Of a stretch of DNA of 64,000 bases, positions 19,375-27,765 are shown piece by piece. The stretch is from Flavobacterium covae. Lineage in GTDB: Bacteria; Bacteroidota; Bacteroidia; Flavobacteriales; Flavobacteriaceae. A program made the translations under genes and the position numbers. How positions within the stretch are numbered: the first letter of the stretch is position 1; every line of letters begins with the position of its first letter. Below the pieces are notes generated by a model, which was not told the DNA's origin, ran no database searches, and saw only the letters and a program-made list of their open reading frames with translations. The DNA is taken from positions 1 to 64,000 of the forward strand of contig CP067379.1 of the NCBI GenBank assembly GCA_019565575.1, given 5' to 3'.

Positions 19375-20627
19375 ATTTAATTATCCGTAATGCTCGAATT
19401 ATTGAAAAAAACCATCCTCTAAATCAAGAAATCACTGATATTCAAATCAGCCATGGAAAAATAGAAAAAATTGGTAAAAACCTACCTATTCTAAACGATT
19501 ATGAGGTCATTACATTCCCTGATTTACACATTTCAAAGGGGTGGATAGACACCAGTGTATCTTTAGGAGAACCTGGCTTTGAAGACTGTGAAACCATTAG
19601 TAACGGATTACAAGTAGCAAGTAAGTCAGGTTTTACAGCAGTTCTTCTACAACCTAACTCATTTCCTATTTTAGACAATCAATCTCAGATATTTTTTGTA
19701 AAACAAAAAGCAAATCAAAATGCTACTGATTTATATCCGATTGGAGCACTTACAAAAAACAGTAATGGAAATGAATTAGCTGAACTTTTAGACATGAAAA
19801 ATGCTGGGGCAATAGCATTTGGGGATTACAATAAAAGTTTAGATAATGCTAATATTCTAAAAATAGCATTACAATATACACAAGATTTTAATGGAAAGGT
19901 TATTGCCTATTCAATGGATCACAATATAAAAGGTAAAGGTATTGTAAATGAAGGAATAATCTCTACCCAATTAGGATTAAAAGGAATTCCTTCTTTAGCA
20001 GAGGAATTAATTATAGCTCGTAATTTATATATATTAGAATATACTGGAGGAAAACTCCATATTCCAACTCTTTCCACAGCTCATTCTGTAGAATTAATCC
20101 GACAGGCAAAAGCCAAAGGTTTACAAATAAGTTGTAGTGTAGCTGTTCATAATTTAACCCTAAATGATGAAGTTCTAACCAGCTTTGATTCTAATTATCG
20201 AGTAACACCTCCTATTCGAACAGAAGAAGACCGTAAGGCCCTTATTAACGGAATCCTTGATAATACAATTGACTGCATTACAACGGATCATAATCCTATA
20301 GACATTGAACACAAAAATCTAGAATTTGATTTAGCTAAAAACGGAACTATTGGATTAGAAAGTGGTTATGGAATCTTACAAAACATTTTACCTATAGAAG
20401 TCATTATCGAAAAATTAACTGCTGGTCGAAAAATTTTCAACATAGAAGAACCAAGTATAAAAGAAGGAGAAATAGCCAATCTGACTCTTTTTAGTCCTAC
20501 TGAAAACTCATTTTTCCTAAAAGAAAATATTCTATCTAAGTCTAAAAATTCTGCTTTTATAAACCTTCCTACAAAAGGAAAAGTATTTGGAATTATTAAC
20601 AACTATCAATTTATCAAAAACCAATAA
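19371..20627 (+). CDS. Dihydroorotase homologue lacking zinc ligands (probably non-catalytic)
   Basis: This 418-residue protein has the cyclic amidohydrolase plan of dihydroorotase: the NLIIRNARII start, a central barrel, PTLSTAHSVELIRQAKAKG, TTDHNPID and a C-terminal beta part. The metal motif of active enzymes (HxH in the IDxHVHxREPG region) reads IDTSVSLGEPG, so both zinc His are Ser at residues 62 and 64 and the following Arg is Gly. That matches the inactive pseudo-dihydroorotases that pair with aspartate transcarbamoylase in other bacteria. The start at 19371 overlaps the previous stop (ATGA); the longer open frame from 19302 is not supported. The gene is intact. Confidence 0.85.
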   Translation: MNLIIRNARIIEKNHPLNQEITDIQISHGKIEKIGKNLPILNDYEVITFPDLHISKGWIDTSVSLGEPGFEDCETISNGLQVASKSGFTAVLLQPNSFPILDNQSQIFFVKQKANQNATDLYPIGALTKNSNGNELAELLDMKNAGAIAFGDYNKSLDNANILKIALQYTQDFNGKVIAYSMDHNIKGKGIVNEGIISTQLGLKGIPSLAEELIIARNLYILEYTGGKLHIPTLSTAHSVELIRQAKAKGLQISCSVAVHNLTLNDEVLTSFDSNYRVTPPIRTEEDRKALINGILDNTIDCITTDHNPIDIEHKNLEFDLAKNGTIGLESGYGILQNILPIEVIIEKLTAGRKIFNIEEPSIKEGEIANLTLFSPTENSFFLKENILSKSKNSAFINLPTKGKVFGIINNYQFIKNQ

Positions 20628-20962
20628 TGAAGACAGACTTAAACGATATTAAGAAAGGAAAAAGTACCGCCATAATAAGCTATATACTTATAATAGGACC
20701 TCTTATTGCCTTATCAATGAATAGTGGAGAAGACAAAACTCAATTTGGCTCTTTTCATGTACGACAAGGCTTAGGATTAACCCTTACATTTGTAGCACTA
20801 GGACTTATGTTATCCAATTTCAACGTACCAATGGCAACAATCAGTATGTGGTTTTTTATAACTTTATTGAGTTTTTACGGCTTGTACACTGCCGGTAAAG
20901 GAGAATCACGTCCATTGCCTTTATTAGGTAATTTATTTCAAAAATTTTTAAAAACCATCTAA
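20627..20962 (+). CDS. Small membrane protein, DUF4870/Tic20-like
   Basis: This is a 111-residue protein with three hydrophobic segments (STAIISYILIIGPLIALSM, LGLTLTFVALGLML, and SMWFFITLLSFYGLYTA). The loop with FGSFHVRQGLGL resembles the HxRQ motif of DUF4870/Tic20-type proteins. Function is unknown. Its ATG overlaps the preceding stop by one base, and the next gene overlaps its stop in the same way, so it is translated within the operon. Confidence 0.8.
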   Translation: MKTDLNDIKKGKSTAIISYILIIGPLIALSMNSGEDKTQFGSFHVRQGLGLTLTFVALGLMLSNFNVPMATISMWFFITLLSFYGLYTAGKGESRPLPLLGNLFQKFLKTI

Positions 20963-21612
20963 TGAATTTATCTCTATACCATTTAGTCAAAGAACCTAAA
21001 ATTAAAAAAGACAAAAATCCCTTACTTTTATTACTACACGGTTACGGAAGTAATGAAGAGGATTTATTTTCGTTTGCCTCTGAACTCCCTGAACATTATT
21101 ACGTTATTTCCGCCCGTGCACCTTATAATCTTATGCCTAATGCCTACGCTTGGTATGCCATCAACTTTGATGCAGATGAAAACAAATTTTCAGATTTAGA
21201 TCAAGCGCGCAATTCAAGAGAATTAATCATTAGCTTCATTGATGAATTAATAAAAAATTACCCTATAGATCCCAATAAAATAACGTTAATTGGTTTTAGC
21301 CAAGGATGTATTTTAAGTTATGCCACCGCTTTATCATATCCTAATAAAATTCAACGAATAGTAGGTATGAGTGGTTACTTTAATCAAGAAATTGCATTAG
21401 AAAATTACAATCAAAATGATTTCAGTAATTTGCAAATATTTGCCTCACATGGGAGTGTAGACCAAGTTGTTCCTATAGAATGGGCTCGCAAAGCACAACC
21501 TATATTAAATAATTTAGGAATCCAAAACATTTATAAAGAATATCCTGTAGGTCACGGGGTAGCTCCTCAAAATTTTTATGATTTCAAAAATTGGCTTCTA
21601 GAAACTGAATAA
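20962..21612 (+). CDS. Phospholipase/carboxylesterase family alpha/beta hydrolase
   Basis: This 216-residue protein has LLLLHGYGSNEEDLFSFA for the oxyanion region, the nucleophile elbow GFSQG, Asp in GSVDQVVP and the catalytic His in PVGHGVAP, so the Ser-Asp-His triad is complete. Relatives hydrolyse acyl esters in the cytoplasm. It is the last gene of the operon, and a strong terminator follows. Confidence 0.9.
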   Translation: MNLSLYHLVKEPKIKKDKNPLLLLLHGYGSNEEDLFSFASELPEHYYVISARAPYNLMPNAYAWYAINFDADENKFSDLDQARNSRELIISFIDELIKNYPIDPNKITLIGFSQGCILSYATALSYPNKIQRIVGMSGYFNQEIALENYNQNDFSNLQIFASHGSVDQVVPIEWARKAQPILNNLGIQNIYKEYPVGHGVAPQNFYDFKNWLLETE

Positions 21613-21651
21613 TAATAAAAAGGGTGTCTTTTGTACACCCTTTTTATTATT
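21611..21651. terminator. Bidirectional terminator
   Basis: A perfect 17 bp stem (AATAATAAAAAGGGTGT with its inverse) with a 7-base loop lies between two convergent genes. Both sides give a GC-containing stem followed by a T run, so it can serve both. Confidence 0.85.
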
Positions 21652-21657
21652 ATTTTT

Positions 21658-22595
21658 TTATTTTCTTCTTCTATCTTCTTTATCTAAATAGTTGGGAATC
21701 CCATTACGATTATCATCCCCTTCTGCTTCATATTTAGTAAGTATTCCATCATTATCATCGTCACGATCAACATAATTAAGATACCCATCACCATCTGTAT
21801 CACGCTTTAAATTAGTCCAAGGAGCATTTAAGTTTGAAGCATCAAAACTATATTCTTCTTCAAAAGTTGTATGACCATCAAAATCATGATCCTTTCTCTT
21901 CATTGACATTAATTTTACATTAAAAATTAAAGGCGAATATGCTGGAATATTAACCTGAGTAGTAGAATAATAAGCTAATCCTGAAGGCAAAAACAATACT
22001 GCTGCACCAAAATCTTTAAAATTCGGAACATTTGTAACAGCATCTACCTCTGCGGTTCCTGTAGTCATAAAAGATAACATTTTAGACCAACCAACTATTA
22101 CCTTGTCTAAATCAAATCGAACTGGATACTCTGCTCGGTCAAACAATTGGTTTTTATTAAATGTTGTTTTCTCTTGATCAAAACCTGTTTTTTCTTTTAA
22201 TAACATACCGTGATAGGCAACCAAAACAGAATCTATAGGACAAGGACTTTTAGAAATTTCAGGCTTTAACTCTCCCCCTCCGTTATGGTTAATATAATAT
22301 ACTTTAAAATCATAATCATTATGGCGTATAATTTTAAACTTTGGGGCATATTGATCTTTTATAGAAATCAGACCTGCTTTAGAGCCAATTCTTTTTACAA
22401 ATTCAACATTCTTATCCCCATCAACATCCATGTGGTAATCTTCAAAAAACTTCTCTATTTCTAAAATTTCTCCAGGTATTTGCTCTGAATATGCTTTAGG
22501 AGGTACTATTTCTCCTGATCCATTATTTTTACTACAAGAAACTAAAGCAGCCATAAAAAAAAAAGCCTCCTATTATTTTTTTTTATTTTATTCAT
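21658..22595 (-). CDS. FKBP-type peptidyl-prolyl isomerase-like lipoprotein with Asp-rich tail
   Basis: The protein has a lipobox (ALVSC) right after the visible ATG at 22554. The signal peptide continues upstream in another frame from an ATG at 22595 (MNKIKKNNRRLFFF), with A9 and T10 runs between, so the true start is probably 22595 with homopolymer errors. The central part (VLVAYHGMLL..FDLDKVIVGWSKML..AVLFLPSGLAYY) follows the FKBP fold. The C-terminus has DTDGDGYLNYVDRDDDNDG, a calcium-binding-like Asp repeat seen in Flavobacterium lipoproteins. GldI is a related FKBP lipoprotein, but this one is longer and I do not equate them. Confidence 0.82.
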
Positions 22596-22671
22596 TCTTT
22601 TTAAAAATTTGTCTGCAAGATACAATTTTGAATTATTTTTGTATACTAATTTAACTAAGAATTTTGATTTT

Positions 22672-23067
22672 ATGCGTATTGACAAATACTTATGGTGTGT
22701 ACGATATTACAAAACTCGCAACATGGTAACTGAAGCCTGCAAAAAAAACCAAATAACTGTAAACGGAATTACAGCAAAACCATCTAAAGAGATTTTCCCT
22801 GGAGATAAGGTTACTTTTAGAAAAGATCAGATTACTTACAGCATTCAAGTTTTAGACATTCCTCCAAACCGAATAGGTGCTAAATTGGTTGACATATATC
22901 GCAGGGATGAAACTCCTGAAGAAGCATTTGCTCATTTAGAAATGCTTAAGCTCTCGAAAGCACATTATAGAAAATACGGAGAAGGCAGACCCACCAAAAA
23001 AGATCGTCGTGACCTAGATGAATTTGAATTAGATTTTGAAAATGAGTTAGAAGATGGATCTGAATAA
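22672..23067 (+). CDS. S4-domain RNA-binding protein, Hsp15-like
   Basis: This is a 131-residue protein. MRIDKYLWCVRYYKTRNMVTEACKK is the S4 RNA-binding start seen in the heat-shock protein 15 (HslR) family, and a charged tail (GRPTKKDRRDLDEF) follows. Hsp15 rescues stalled 50S subunits with nascent chains in E. coli; the same role here is inferred. I set the start at 22672 since the upstream extension is not conserved. The next gene overlaps its end by 14 bp. Confidence 0.88.
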   Translation: MRIDKYLWCVRYYKTRNMVTEACKKNQITVNGITAKPSKEIFPGDKVTFRKDQITYSIQVLDIPPNRIGAKLVDIYRRDETPEEAFAHLEMLKLSKAHYRKYGEGRPTKKDRRDLDEFELDFENELEDGSE

Positions 23068-23634
23068 TAACTATTGGGAAAATCGCTACCAAAACAACGA
23101 AATAGGTTGGGATGTAGGCTATATTACGCAGCCTTTGAAAGAATATATTGACCAGTTAACAAATAAAGACCTAAAAATATTAATTCCTGGAGGAGGCAAC
23201 TCGTATGAATTTGAATATTTAATACATAAAGGTTTCTATAATACGTATGTTCTTGATTACGCAAAAACTCCTATTGAAAACATTAAAAAAAGATTACCCT
23301 TAGTATCTTCTAATCAGATTATATGCGAAGATTTTTTTTACATCATAATTATTATGATTTAATTATTGAACAAACTTTCTTATGTGCGCTTCCTCCTTCT
23401 TTAAGAAAAGAATATGTATCAAAAATGGTTTCGCTATTAAATCCACAGGGAAAAATAGCAGGTCTTTTATTTGATTTCCCTTTAACAAAACAGGGACCTC
23501 CTTTTGGCGGTTCTAGTAAAGAATATCAAATTTTGTTTTCAAATGATTTCTATATAAAAACACTAGAACCCGCCTACAATTCTATCAAGCCCAGACAAAA
23601 CAAAGAACTCTTTTTTATATTCACAAAAAAATAA
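23054..23634 (+). CDS. Thiopurine S-methyltransferase family protein (one frameshift)
   Basis: The N-terminal WENRYQNNEIGWDVGYITQPLKEYI and the SAM-binding ILIPGGGNSYEFEYL match the TPMT family. The frame shifts in a T8 run near 23335. The other half continues with YYDLIIEQTFLCALPPSLRKEYV and PPFGGSSKEY, giving about 193 residues in all. Family members methylate thiols or other small molecules with SAM in the cytoplasm. Confidence 0.88.
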
Positions 23635-23643
23635 TAACACACA

Positions 23644-24141
23644 ATGAATACAAATATTATACTTAATAACATCGAAATAGAATTTAAAATTAAACGTATT
23701 GCCTACCAAATATATGAAACGTTTATAGATGAAAAAGAAATAATTATCGCAGGAATACAAGGAAATGGAAGCATATTAGCTCAAAAACTCATTATAATTC
23801 TAAAAGATATTTCTCCTCTATCTATTCGATTTTGCGAAGTTATAATTGACAAAAAAAATCCCAACTCACCTATACAAACAAGCCTACAAAAGGAAGATTA
23901 CAGCAATAAAGGACTTGTTTTAGTAGATGATGTACTCAACACAGGAACAACACTTATATATGGCGTAAAACACTTTTTAGAAACTCCTCTTCAAAAATTC
24001 AAAACAGCTGTTCTTGTAGACCGTAATCACAAAAAATACCCCATAAAAGCTGATTTCAAAGGTATTTCTTTATCTACTTCTATATTAGAGCATGTACATG
24101 TTGTTTTTGAGAACAATAATCAATATGCCTATTTAGAATAA
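23644..24141 (+). CDS. Phosphoribosyltransferase family protein (PyrR-like)
   Basis: This intact 165-residue protein carries the PRPP-binding motif LVLVDDVLNTGTTL near residue 98 and an N-terminal helix-strand layout like PyrR or hypoxanthine-type enzymes. Without a base-specific motif the substrate cannot be fixed. It overlaps the convergent shikimate kinase gene by 13 bp at their 3' ends. Confidence 0.85.
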   Translation: MNTNIILNNIEIEFKIKRIAYQIYETFIDEKEIIIAGIQGNGSILAQKLIIILKDISPLSIRFCEVIIDKKNPNSPIQTSLQKEDYSNKGLVLVDDVLNTGTTLIYGVKHFLETPLQKFKTAVLVDRNHKKYPIKADFKGISLSTSILEHVHVVFENNNQYAYLE

Positions 24142-24649
24142 AGAGTTGCCAACTCTTCACAAATTTCATCAATCGTCTTATTATCGACAGAGACTATTTT
24201 TTTACAACTATTATAATAATAGTTTCTGTCAAATAGATGTTTTGCTATAAATTCAATCATCTCCTCTTTTTTTAAATTAGCTATCAAAGGTCTTTTATGT
24301 GATTCTACTATCAAACGGTCAACCAACAATTGAATTGAAGCCTTTAAATAAATTGAAAGCACATTATCTTCTTGCAACAATAAATGATTTCCCGCATAAC
24401 AGGGAGTGCCTCCTCCTAGACTTAAAACAAAAGATTCTTTTTTAGTAATTGAGCTTTCAAAATAGTATGTTCTAACTTTCGAAAATAGATTTCTCCTTCC
24501 TTTTCAAAGATTTCTCTGATCGTTTTTCCTGTTTGTTCTACGATTAGATCATCTAAATCTAAAAAATCAAGTTTTAACTTTTGGGCCAAAGTCTTTCCTA
24601 TACTTGATTTACCAGCCCCCATATAACCAACTAATACAATTTTACACAT
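24129..24649 (-). CDS. aroK: Shikimate kinase (one frameshift)
   Basis: Shikimate kinase phosphorylates shikimate in aromatic amino acid synthesis. Visible are the P-loop GYMGAGKSSIGK, DLDDLIVEQTGKTI with the shikimate-binding Asp, FRKLEH, the LGGGTPC motif read from the second frame, and the RPLI lid region. The shift lies near 24425, in a T run. The joined length of about 173 residues is normal. The start at 24649 (MCKIVLVGYMGAG) is chosen over longer open frame because the extension is only low-complexity sequence. Confidence 0.93.
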
Positions 24650-24741
24650 ATAAAACAATTTAAAAATCAACAACTTACAAAAAACTACAAAAAAAAAAGA
24701 AATAAAAGCTTCTTTTCTTTGAAAAATCAAAAATAAGGTAA

Positions 24742-24749
24742 TATATTTG
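24742..24749 (+). promoter_or_regulatory. -7 promoter box of the tRNA cluster
   Basis: TATATTTG matches TAnnTTTG, and TTG at 24719-24721 gives a -33 element with a 20 bp spacer. The first tRNA begins 24 bp downstream. Confidence 0.6.
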
Positions 24750-24773
24750 CACCCGCAAACAAGTAATGTTTAC

Positions 24774-24846
24774 GACTCCGTAGCTCAGTTGGTAGAGCAC
24801 ATCACTTTTAATGATGGGGTCCTGGGTTCGAGCCCCAGCGGGGTCA
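24774..24846 (+). tRNA. tRNA-Lys (TTT), copy 1
   Basis: A 73-base cloverleaf: acceptor GACTCCG with CGGGGTC, D arm GCTC/GAGC, anticodon stem CATCA/TGATG around loop CTTTTAA (anticodon TTT), T arm CTGGG/CCCAG with TTCGAGC, discriminator A. CCA is not encoded. Confidence 0.97.
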
Positions 24847-24867
24847 CAACATATTGCTAAGTTTTTT

Positions 24868-24940
24868 GACTCCGTAGCTCAGTTGGTAGAGCACATCACT
24901 TTTAATGATGGGGTCCTGGGTTCGAGCCCCAGCGGGGTCA
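24868..24940 (+). tRNA. tRNA-Lys (TTT), copy 2
   Basis: Identical in sequence to copy 1. The 21 bp spacer before it (CACAACATATTGCTA..) recurs almost unchanged after it, so the unit was tandemly duplicated. Confidence 0.97.
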
Positions 24941-24961
24941 CAACATATTGCTAAATTTTTT

Positions 24962-25034
24962 GACTCCGTAGCTCAGTTGGTAGAGCACATCACTTTTAAT
25001 GATGGGGTCCTGGGTTCGAGCCCCAGCGGGGTCA
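24962..25034 (+). tRNA. tRNA-Lys (TTT), copy 3
   Basis: Identical in sequence to copies 1 and 2, with the acceptor 3' strand CGGGGTC. Confidence 0.97.
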
Positions 25035-25054
25035 CTACATATTGATATTTTTTT

Positions 25055-25127
25055 GACTCCGTAGCTCAGTTGGTAGAGCACATCACTTTTAATGATGGGG
25101 TCCTGGGTTCGAGCCCCAGCAGGGTCA
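25055..25127 (+). tRNA. tRNA-Lys (TTT), copy 4 with acceptor mismatch
   Basis: Same as copies 1-3 except the acceptor 3' strand reads CAGGGTC, so the sixth acceptor pair is C-A rather than C-G. A terminator hairpin follows. Confidence 0.95.
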
Positions 25128-25130
25128 CTG

Positions 25131-25156
25131 AAGCCAAACAAAAGTTTGGCTTTTTT
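25131..25156 (+). terminator. Rho-independent terminator after four tRNA-Lys genes
   Basis: AAGCCAAAC, a 4-base loop and GTTTGGCTT are followed by a T run. Confidence 0.8.
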
Positions 25157-25165
25157 ATTCTCAAT

Positions 25166-25250
25166 GGCCATGTGGAGAAATTGGTAGACTCGCCATCTTG
25201 AGGGGGTGGTGTTGAAAGACGTATGGGTTCGAATCCCATCATGGTCACCA
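25166..25250 (+). tRNA. tRNA-Leu (GAG)
   Basis: A type II tRNA with acceptor GGCCATG/CATGGTC, anticodon stem CCATC/GGTGG around loop TTGAGGG (anticodon GAG), a long variable arm (TGTTGAAAGACG), and T arm ATGGG/CCCAT. The 3' CCA at 25248-25250 is encoded, unlike in the Lys genes beside it. Confidence 0.93.
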
Positions 25251-25281
25251 CATATTTATTGAAAATTAAAATTAAAATATT

Positions 25282-25354
25282 GACTCCGTAGCTCAGTTGG
25301 TAGAGCACATCACTTTTAATGATGGGGTCCTGGGTTCGAGCCCCAGCAGGGTCA
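25282..25354 (+). tRNA. tRNA-Lys (TTT), copy 5 with acceptor mismatch
   Basis: Identical to copy 4, including the CAGGGTC acceptor strand. It lies after the tRNA-Leu gene and has a terminator right behind it. Confidence 0.95.
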
Positions 25355-25356
25355 CT

Positions 25357-25389
25357 AAAAAAGGTCATTCTATATAGAATGACCTTTTT
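25357..25389 (+). terminator. Rho-independent terminator ending the tRNA cluster
   Basis: AAAAAGGTCATTCTA and its inverse TAGAATGACCTTTTT form a long stem with a tiny loop and a T tail. From here to 25782 there is no large gene; the stretch holds a promoter box and one tiny open frame. Confidence 0.82.
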
Positions 25390-25585
25390 ATTACCACAAG
25401 TTAATCAAATCTAATCTCTGATCAAGTCATAAACCTTAATAGACTAATAATTTTTTACAAAAAATAAGTTAAATAAAACATAAAAAAACAAAAGACAAAA
25501 AGCATAAAACCCTAAAATAAAGCAAATTACATTTCACAAACAAGACTAATTCTTTTTTTAACACATAAAAAAACATAAAGTATTA

Positions 25586-25593
25586 TATCTTTG
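25586..25593 (+). promoter_or_regulatory. -7 promoter box upstream of the metalloprotease gene
   Basis: TATCTTTG matches TAnnTTTG. It is 190 bp before the metalloprotease start, which implies a long leader containing the tiny frame at 25662-25736. Confidence 0.35.
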
Positions 25594-25661
25594 TGCAACC
25601 CAAATGGTTCATTATTCTTTTTGTTCTTCATAACAAAGAAACTCCAAATTTGGAAAATCTA

Positions 25662-25736
25662 ATGACACCAAATAACAAAAGCTTTATTTTTTTAATGCTT
25701 ATCGTTTTCTCCTTAATTGTTTTTTATAATAAATAA
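25662..25736 (+). CDS. Possible 24-residue membrane peptide
   Basis: MTPNNKSFIFLMLIVFSLIV followed by FYNK would form a single hydrophobic helix with a polar start. It lies between a promoter box and the metalloprotease gene. No clear ribosome-binding site is visible, and frames this short occur by chance in AT-rich DNA, so this is tentative. Confidence 0.25.
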   Translation: MTPNNKSFIFLMLIVFSLIVFYNK

Positions 25737-25782
25737 ACGATAAACAATCAACATAGAATTAAACTAAATTAAATAATATCTT

Positions 25783-26729
25783 ATGAAAAAGTTATTTATT
25801 ACGATGCTATTTGCATCTTTAGGTGTACTTTCTTGCCAAAAAGAAAACATTACAGAAGATAAAACTGTAAATTATGCAAAAACACAACTTTTAACAACCT
25901 AAAAAACAGGTATGATGACTCTTACGACTCTAAAAAGACTTATACCCTTACAGAAAAAAGAGAAATCCCAGTTCAATTTAATATTTTATACAAAAAAGGA
26001 AAAAGAGGAAGTAAAATAACCGATCAAGATATAAGAAAACAAATCGAAATTTTAAATAAATCTTTCGAAGGAAAAGACGACAATTTTGCTAATACTCCTC
26101 AGGAATTTTCTAAACTTGCTTCTGGAAATACTAACATTTCTTTTGTATTGAAAGGGATTAATAGAAAAGAAACTGAATTTGATGCTGTATTAGGTCAGCA
26201 AGAATGGTTTAAAACAAAAGAGCATGGTTTTCTTGCTGAAAATACTGAAAAAACATTAACAATATGGATTTTAGACAGTTTATATGATGAAGATGGTGAT
26301 GATTTTGCAGGATATGCTTCTCCACTATCAGGTGATAGAAATTATTGGGGAATTGCATTAAATTCATTATATCTTTACGATTCTGCTCCTCAAAATCCAA
26401 GTATCATAAAATTTGGATATACTAAGGGAAAAATACTTGTTCATGAAGTAGGACATTATTTTGGATTATATCACCTTTCTGGACCTACTGGCAATTGTGG
26501 TGATGATTTAGTATCTGACACTCCTCTAGCTCCAAAAGAGCATTATGGATTTCAAAAGCATCCTTTAAAAGAGATTTGTCATGGCAAAGAGTATACTCAA
26601 ATGTTTGTAAACTATATGGATTATGCTGCTGATGAACAAAGAACAATGTTTACAAAAGGACAGGCAAATAAAATGTTTTTTACTTTTCAAGATGGAAAGC
26701 CTCATCAAAAACTGGGATCAAAGAAATAA
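25783..26729 (+). CDS. M43-type zinc metalloprotease, lipoprotein (one frameshift)
   Basis: The start MKKLFITMLFASLGVLSC is a lipoprotein signal with Cys in the lipobox. A shift near 25895 separates it from the rest, which reads REIPVQFNILYKKGKRGSKITDQDI, a typical pro-domain/catalytic start of M43 enzymes, then HEVGHYFGLYH (26442-26474), the HExxHxxGxxH metzincin zinc site, and MDYA as the Met-turn. The joined length is about 315 residues. Such pappalysin-like proteases are exported in Bacteroidetes; no type IX C-terminal domain is visible, so surface or periplasmic anchoring by lipid is more likely. Confidence 0.88.
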
Positions 26730-26775
26730 ATATTAAAATTTTATTTCTATAAATATTATTCCAAAGAGGTTCATG

Positions 26776-26890
26776 TAAAAAAGTGGATGTACTAAAAAAA
26801 TAGTAACTTAAGTTAGTTTATTACTTCAACAATAGAAGAAGCAATATAGTCTATGACAAGATTACAAACTTTTAGGACATCCTCTTTTTA
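26776..26890. repeat. Short inverted-repeat element (MITE-like)
   Basis: A 115 bp non-coding element. The left end TAAAAAAGTGGATGTACTA matches the inverse of the right end (26870-26890) with about three differences. Read on the minus strand it begins GGATGTCCTAAAAGTTTGTA and continues ATCTT, like an internal part of the repeat at 63378-63707. Confidence 0.5.
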
Positions 26891-26909
26891 CTTAATTAAG
26901 GATCTTTTT

Positions 26910-27765
26910 TTATTTAATCAACAAATCTTTCATTGTTACAGAAGTTCCATTATAAATATTAACATCTACAGAACCTTTAATTCCTAGTATTTTACCATTT
27001 TCCGTTAACTGCCATATAGACCATTCTGGATCTATTTCTTTATAGAAGGCGGTATAATTGGCAATCCAAAAAGGGTAGTCTTCAAAATCTTCCTTCAAAA
27101 AGTCTTCGTAATAACTTTCACTACTATAAATAATAGGCTTAATTCCGTAATGTGCTTCCACTTTTTCTAACCATCGTTTCAATCCTACTTTTAAACGTTT
27201 TATTGATTGGGCTTTGGGTAATTTTTCTATATCTAATACGGGCGGGAAATCACCTTCTACCAAGGTAACTTGTTTTATAAAATTTTCGGCTTGTTCTATT
27301 GAATTTTCGTTAGGTCTATAATAATGATACGCTCCTACTAAAAATCCTTTTTCTTTTGCTTTTAGCCAATATTTTTTAAATTTTTTGTCTACTTTATTAC
27401 TTCCTGCAGTTGCTCTAATAAAAACAAATTCTATAGGATACCCTCCTTCTATTTCTTTTACTTTCGCCCAATTTATATCATCTTGATATTCTGAAAGATC
27501 AATTCCGAAAGATTTTTCAATATGCGTATCTAATACTTTATCAATAGGCATAGATCGAGCTTCACTATAAACAATCTTATCTGTAGTAAATCCTAAATAA
27601 CGAGCAATACTTCTTTTTGACTATAAAAAAGCACTGCGACACTTAGTATCATGACTAATTTAAAGAATAAAGAGCTCGAAAAAAAAGATACTTGATTTTT
27701 TGTTTTTTTTTGAGATCGTGTATTAGTTCGCTTTCTAACTTCTCTAGAATATTTTTTTGAGTCAT
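26910..27765 (-). CDS. GH25 family lysozyme with N-terminal membrane anchor (two frameshifts)
   Basis: The catalytic domain (about residues 75-285) has FGIDLSEYQDDINW with the GH25 start Asp, VFIRATAGS, GAYHYYRP, and PPVLDIEKLP with the DxE catalytic pair, then WIANYT and WSIWQLTENG. GH25 enzymes cut the MurNAc-GlcNAc bond of peptidoglycan. The N-terminus from 27765 is Lys/Arg rich followed by one membrane helix (LFFKLVMILSVAVLFY), but is split by one missing A near 27750 and one near 27620. Its ATG directly abuts the pssA stop codon, so it is co-transcribed with pssA. Confidence 0.88.

Noticed and set aside
24774..25354. Regularly spaced repeats that could suggest a CRISPR array
   Set aside because: The repeats are 73-base tRNA genes with spacers of about 21 bp that are themselves repeated, and there are no cas genes.
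24938..25368. Minus-strand frames of 77 and 100 residues with repeated SDPAGARTQDPIIKSD
   Set aside because: They are antisense translations of the tandem tRNA-Lys genes, a common artefact; the tRNA structures explain the conservation.
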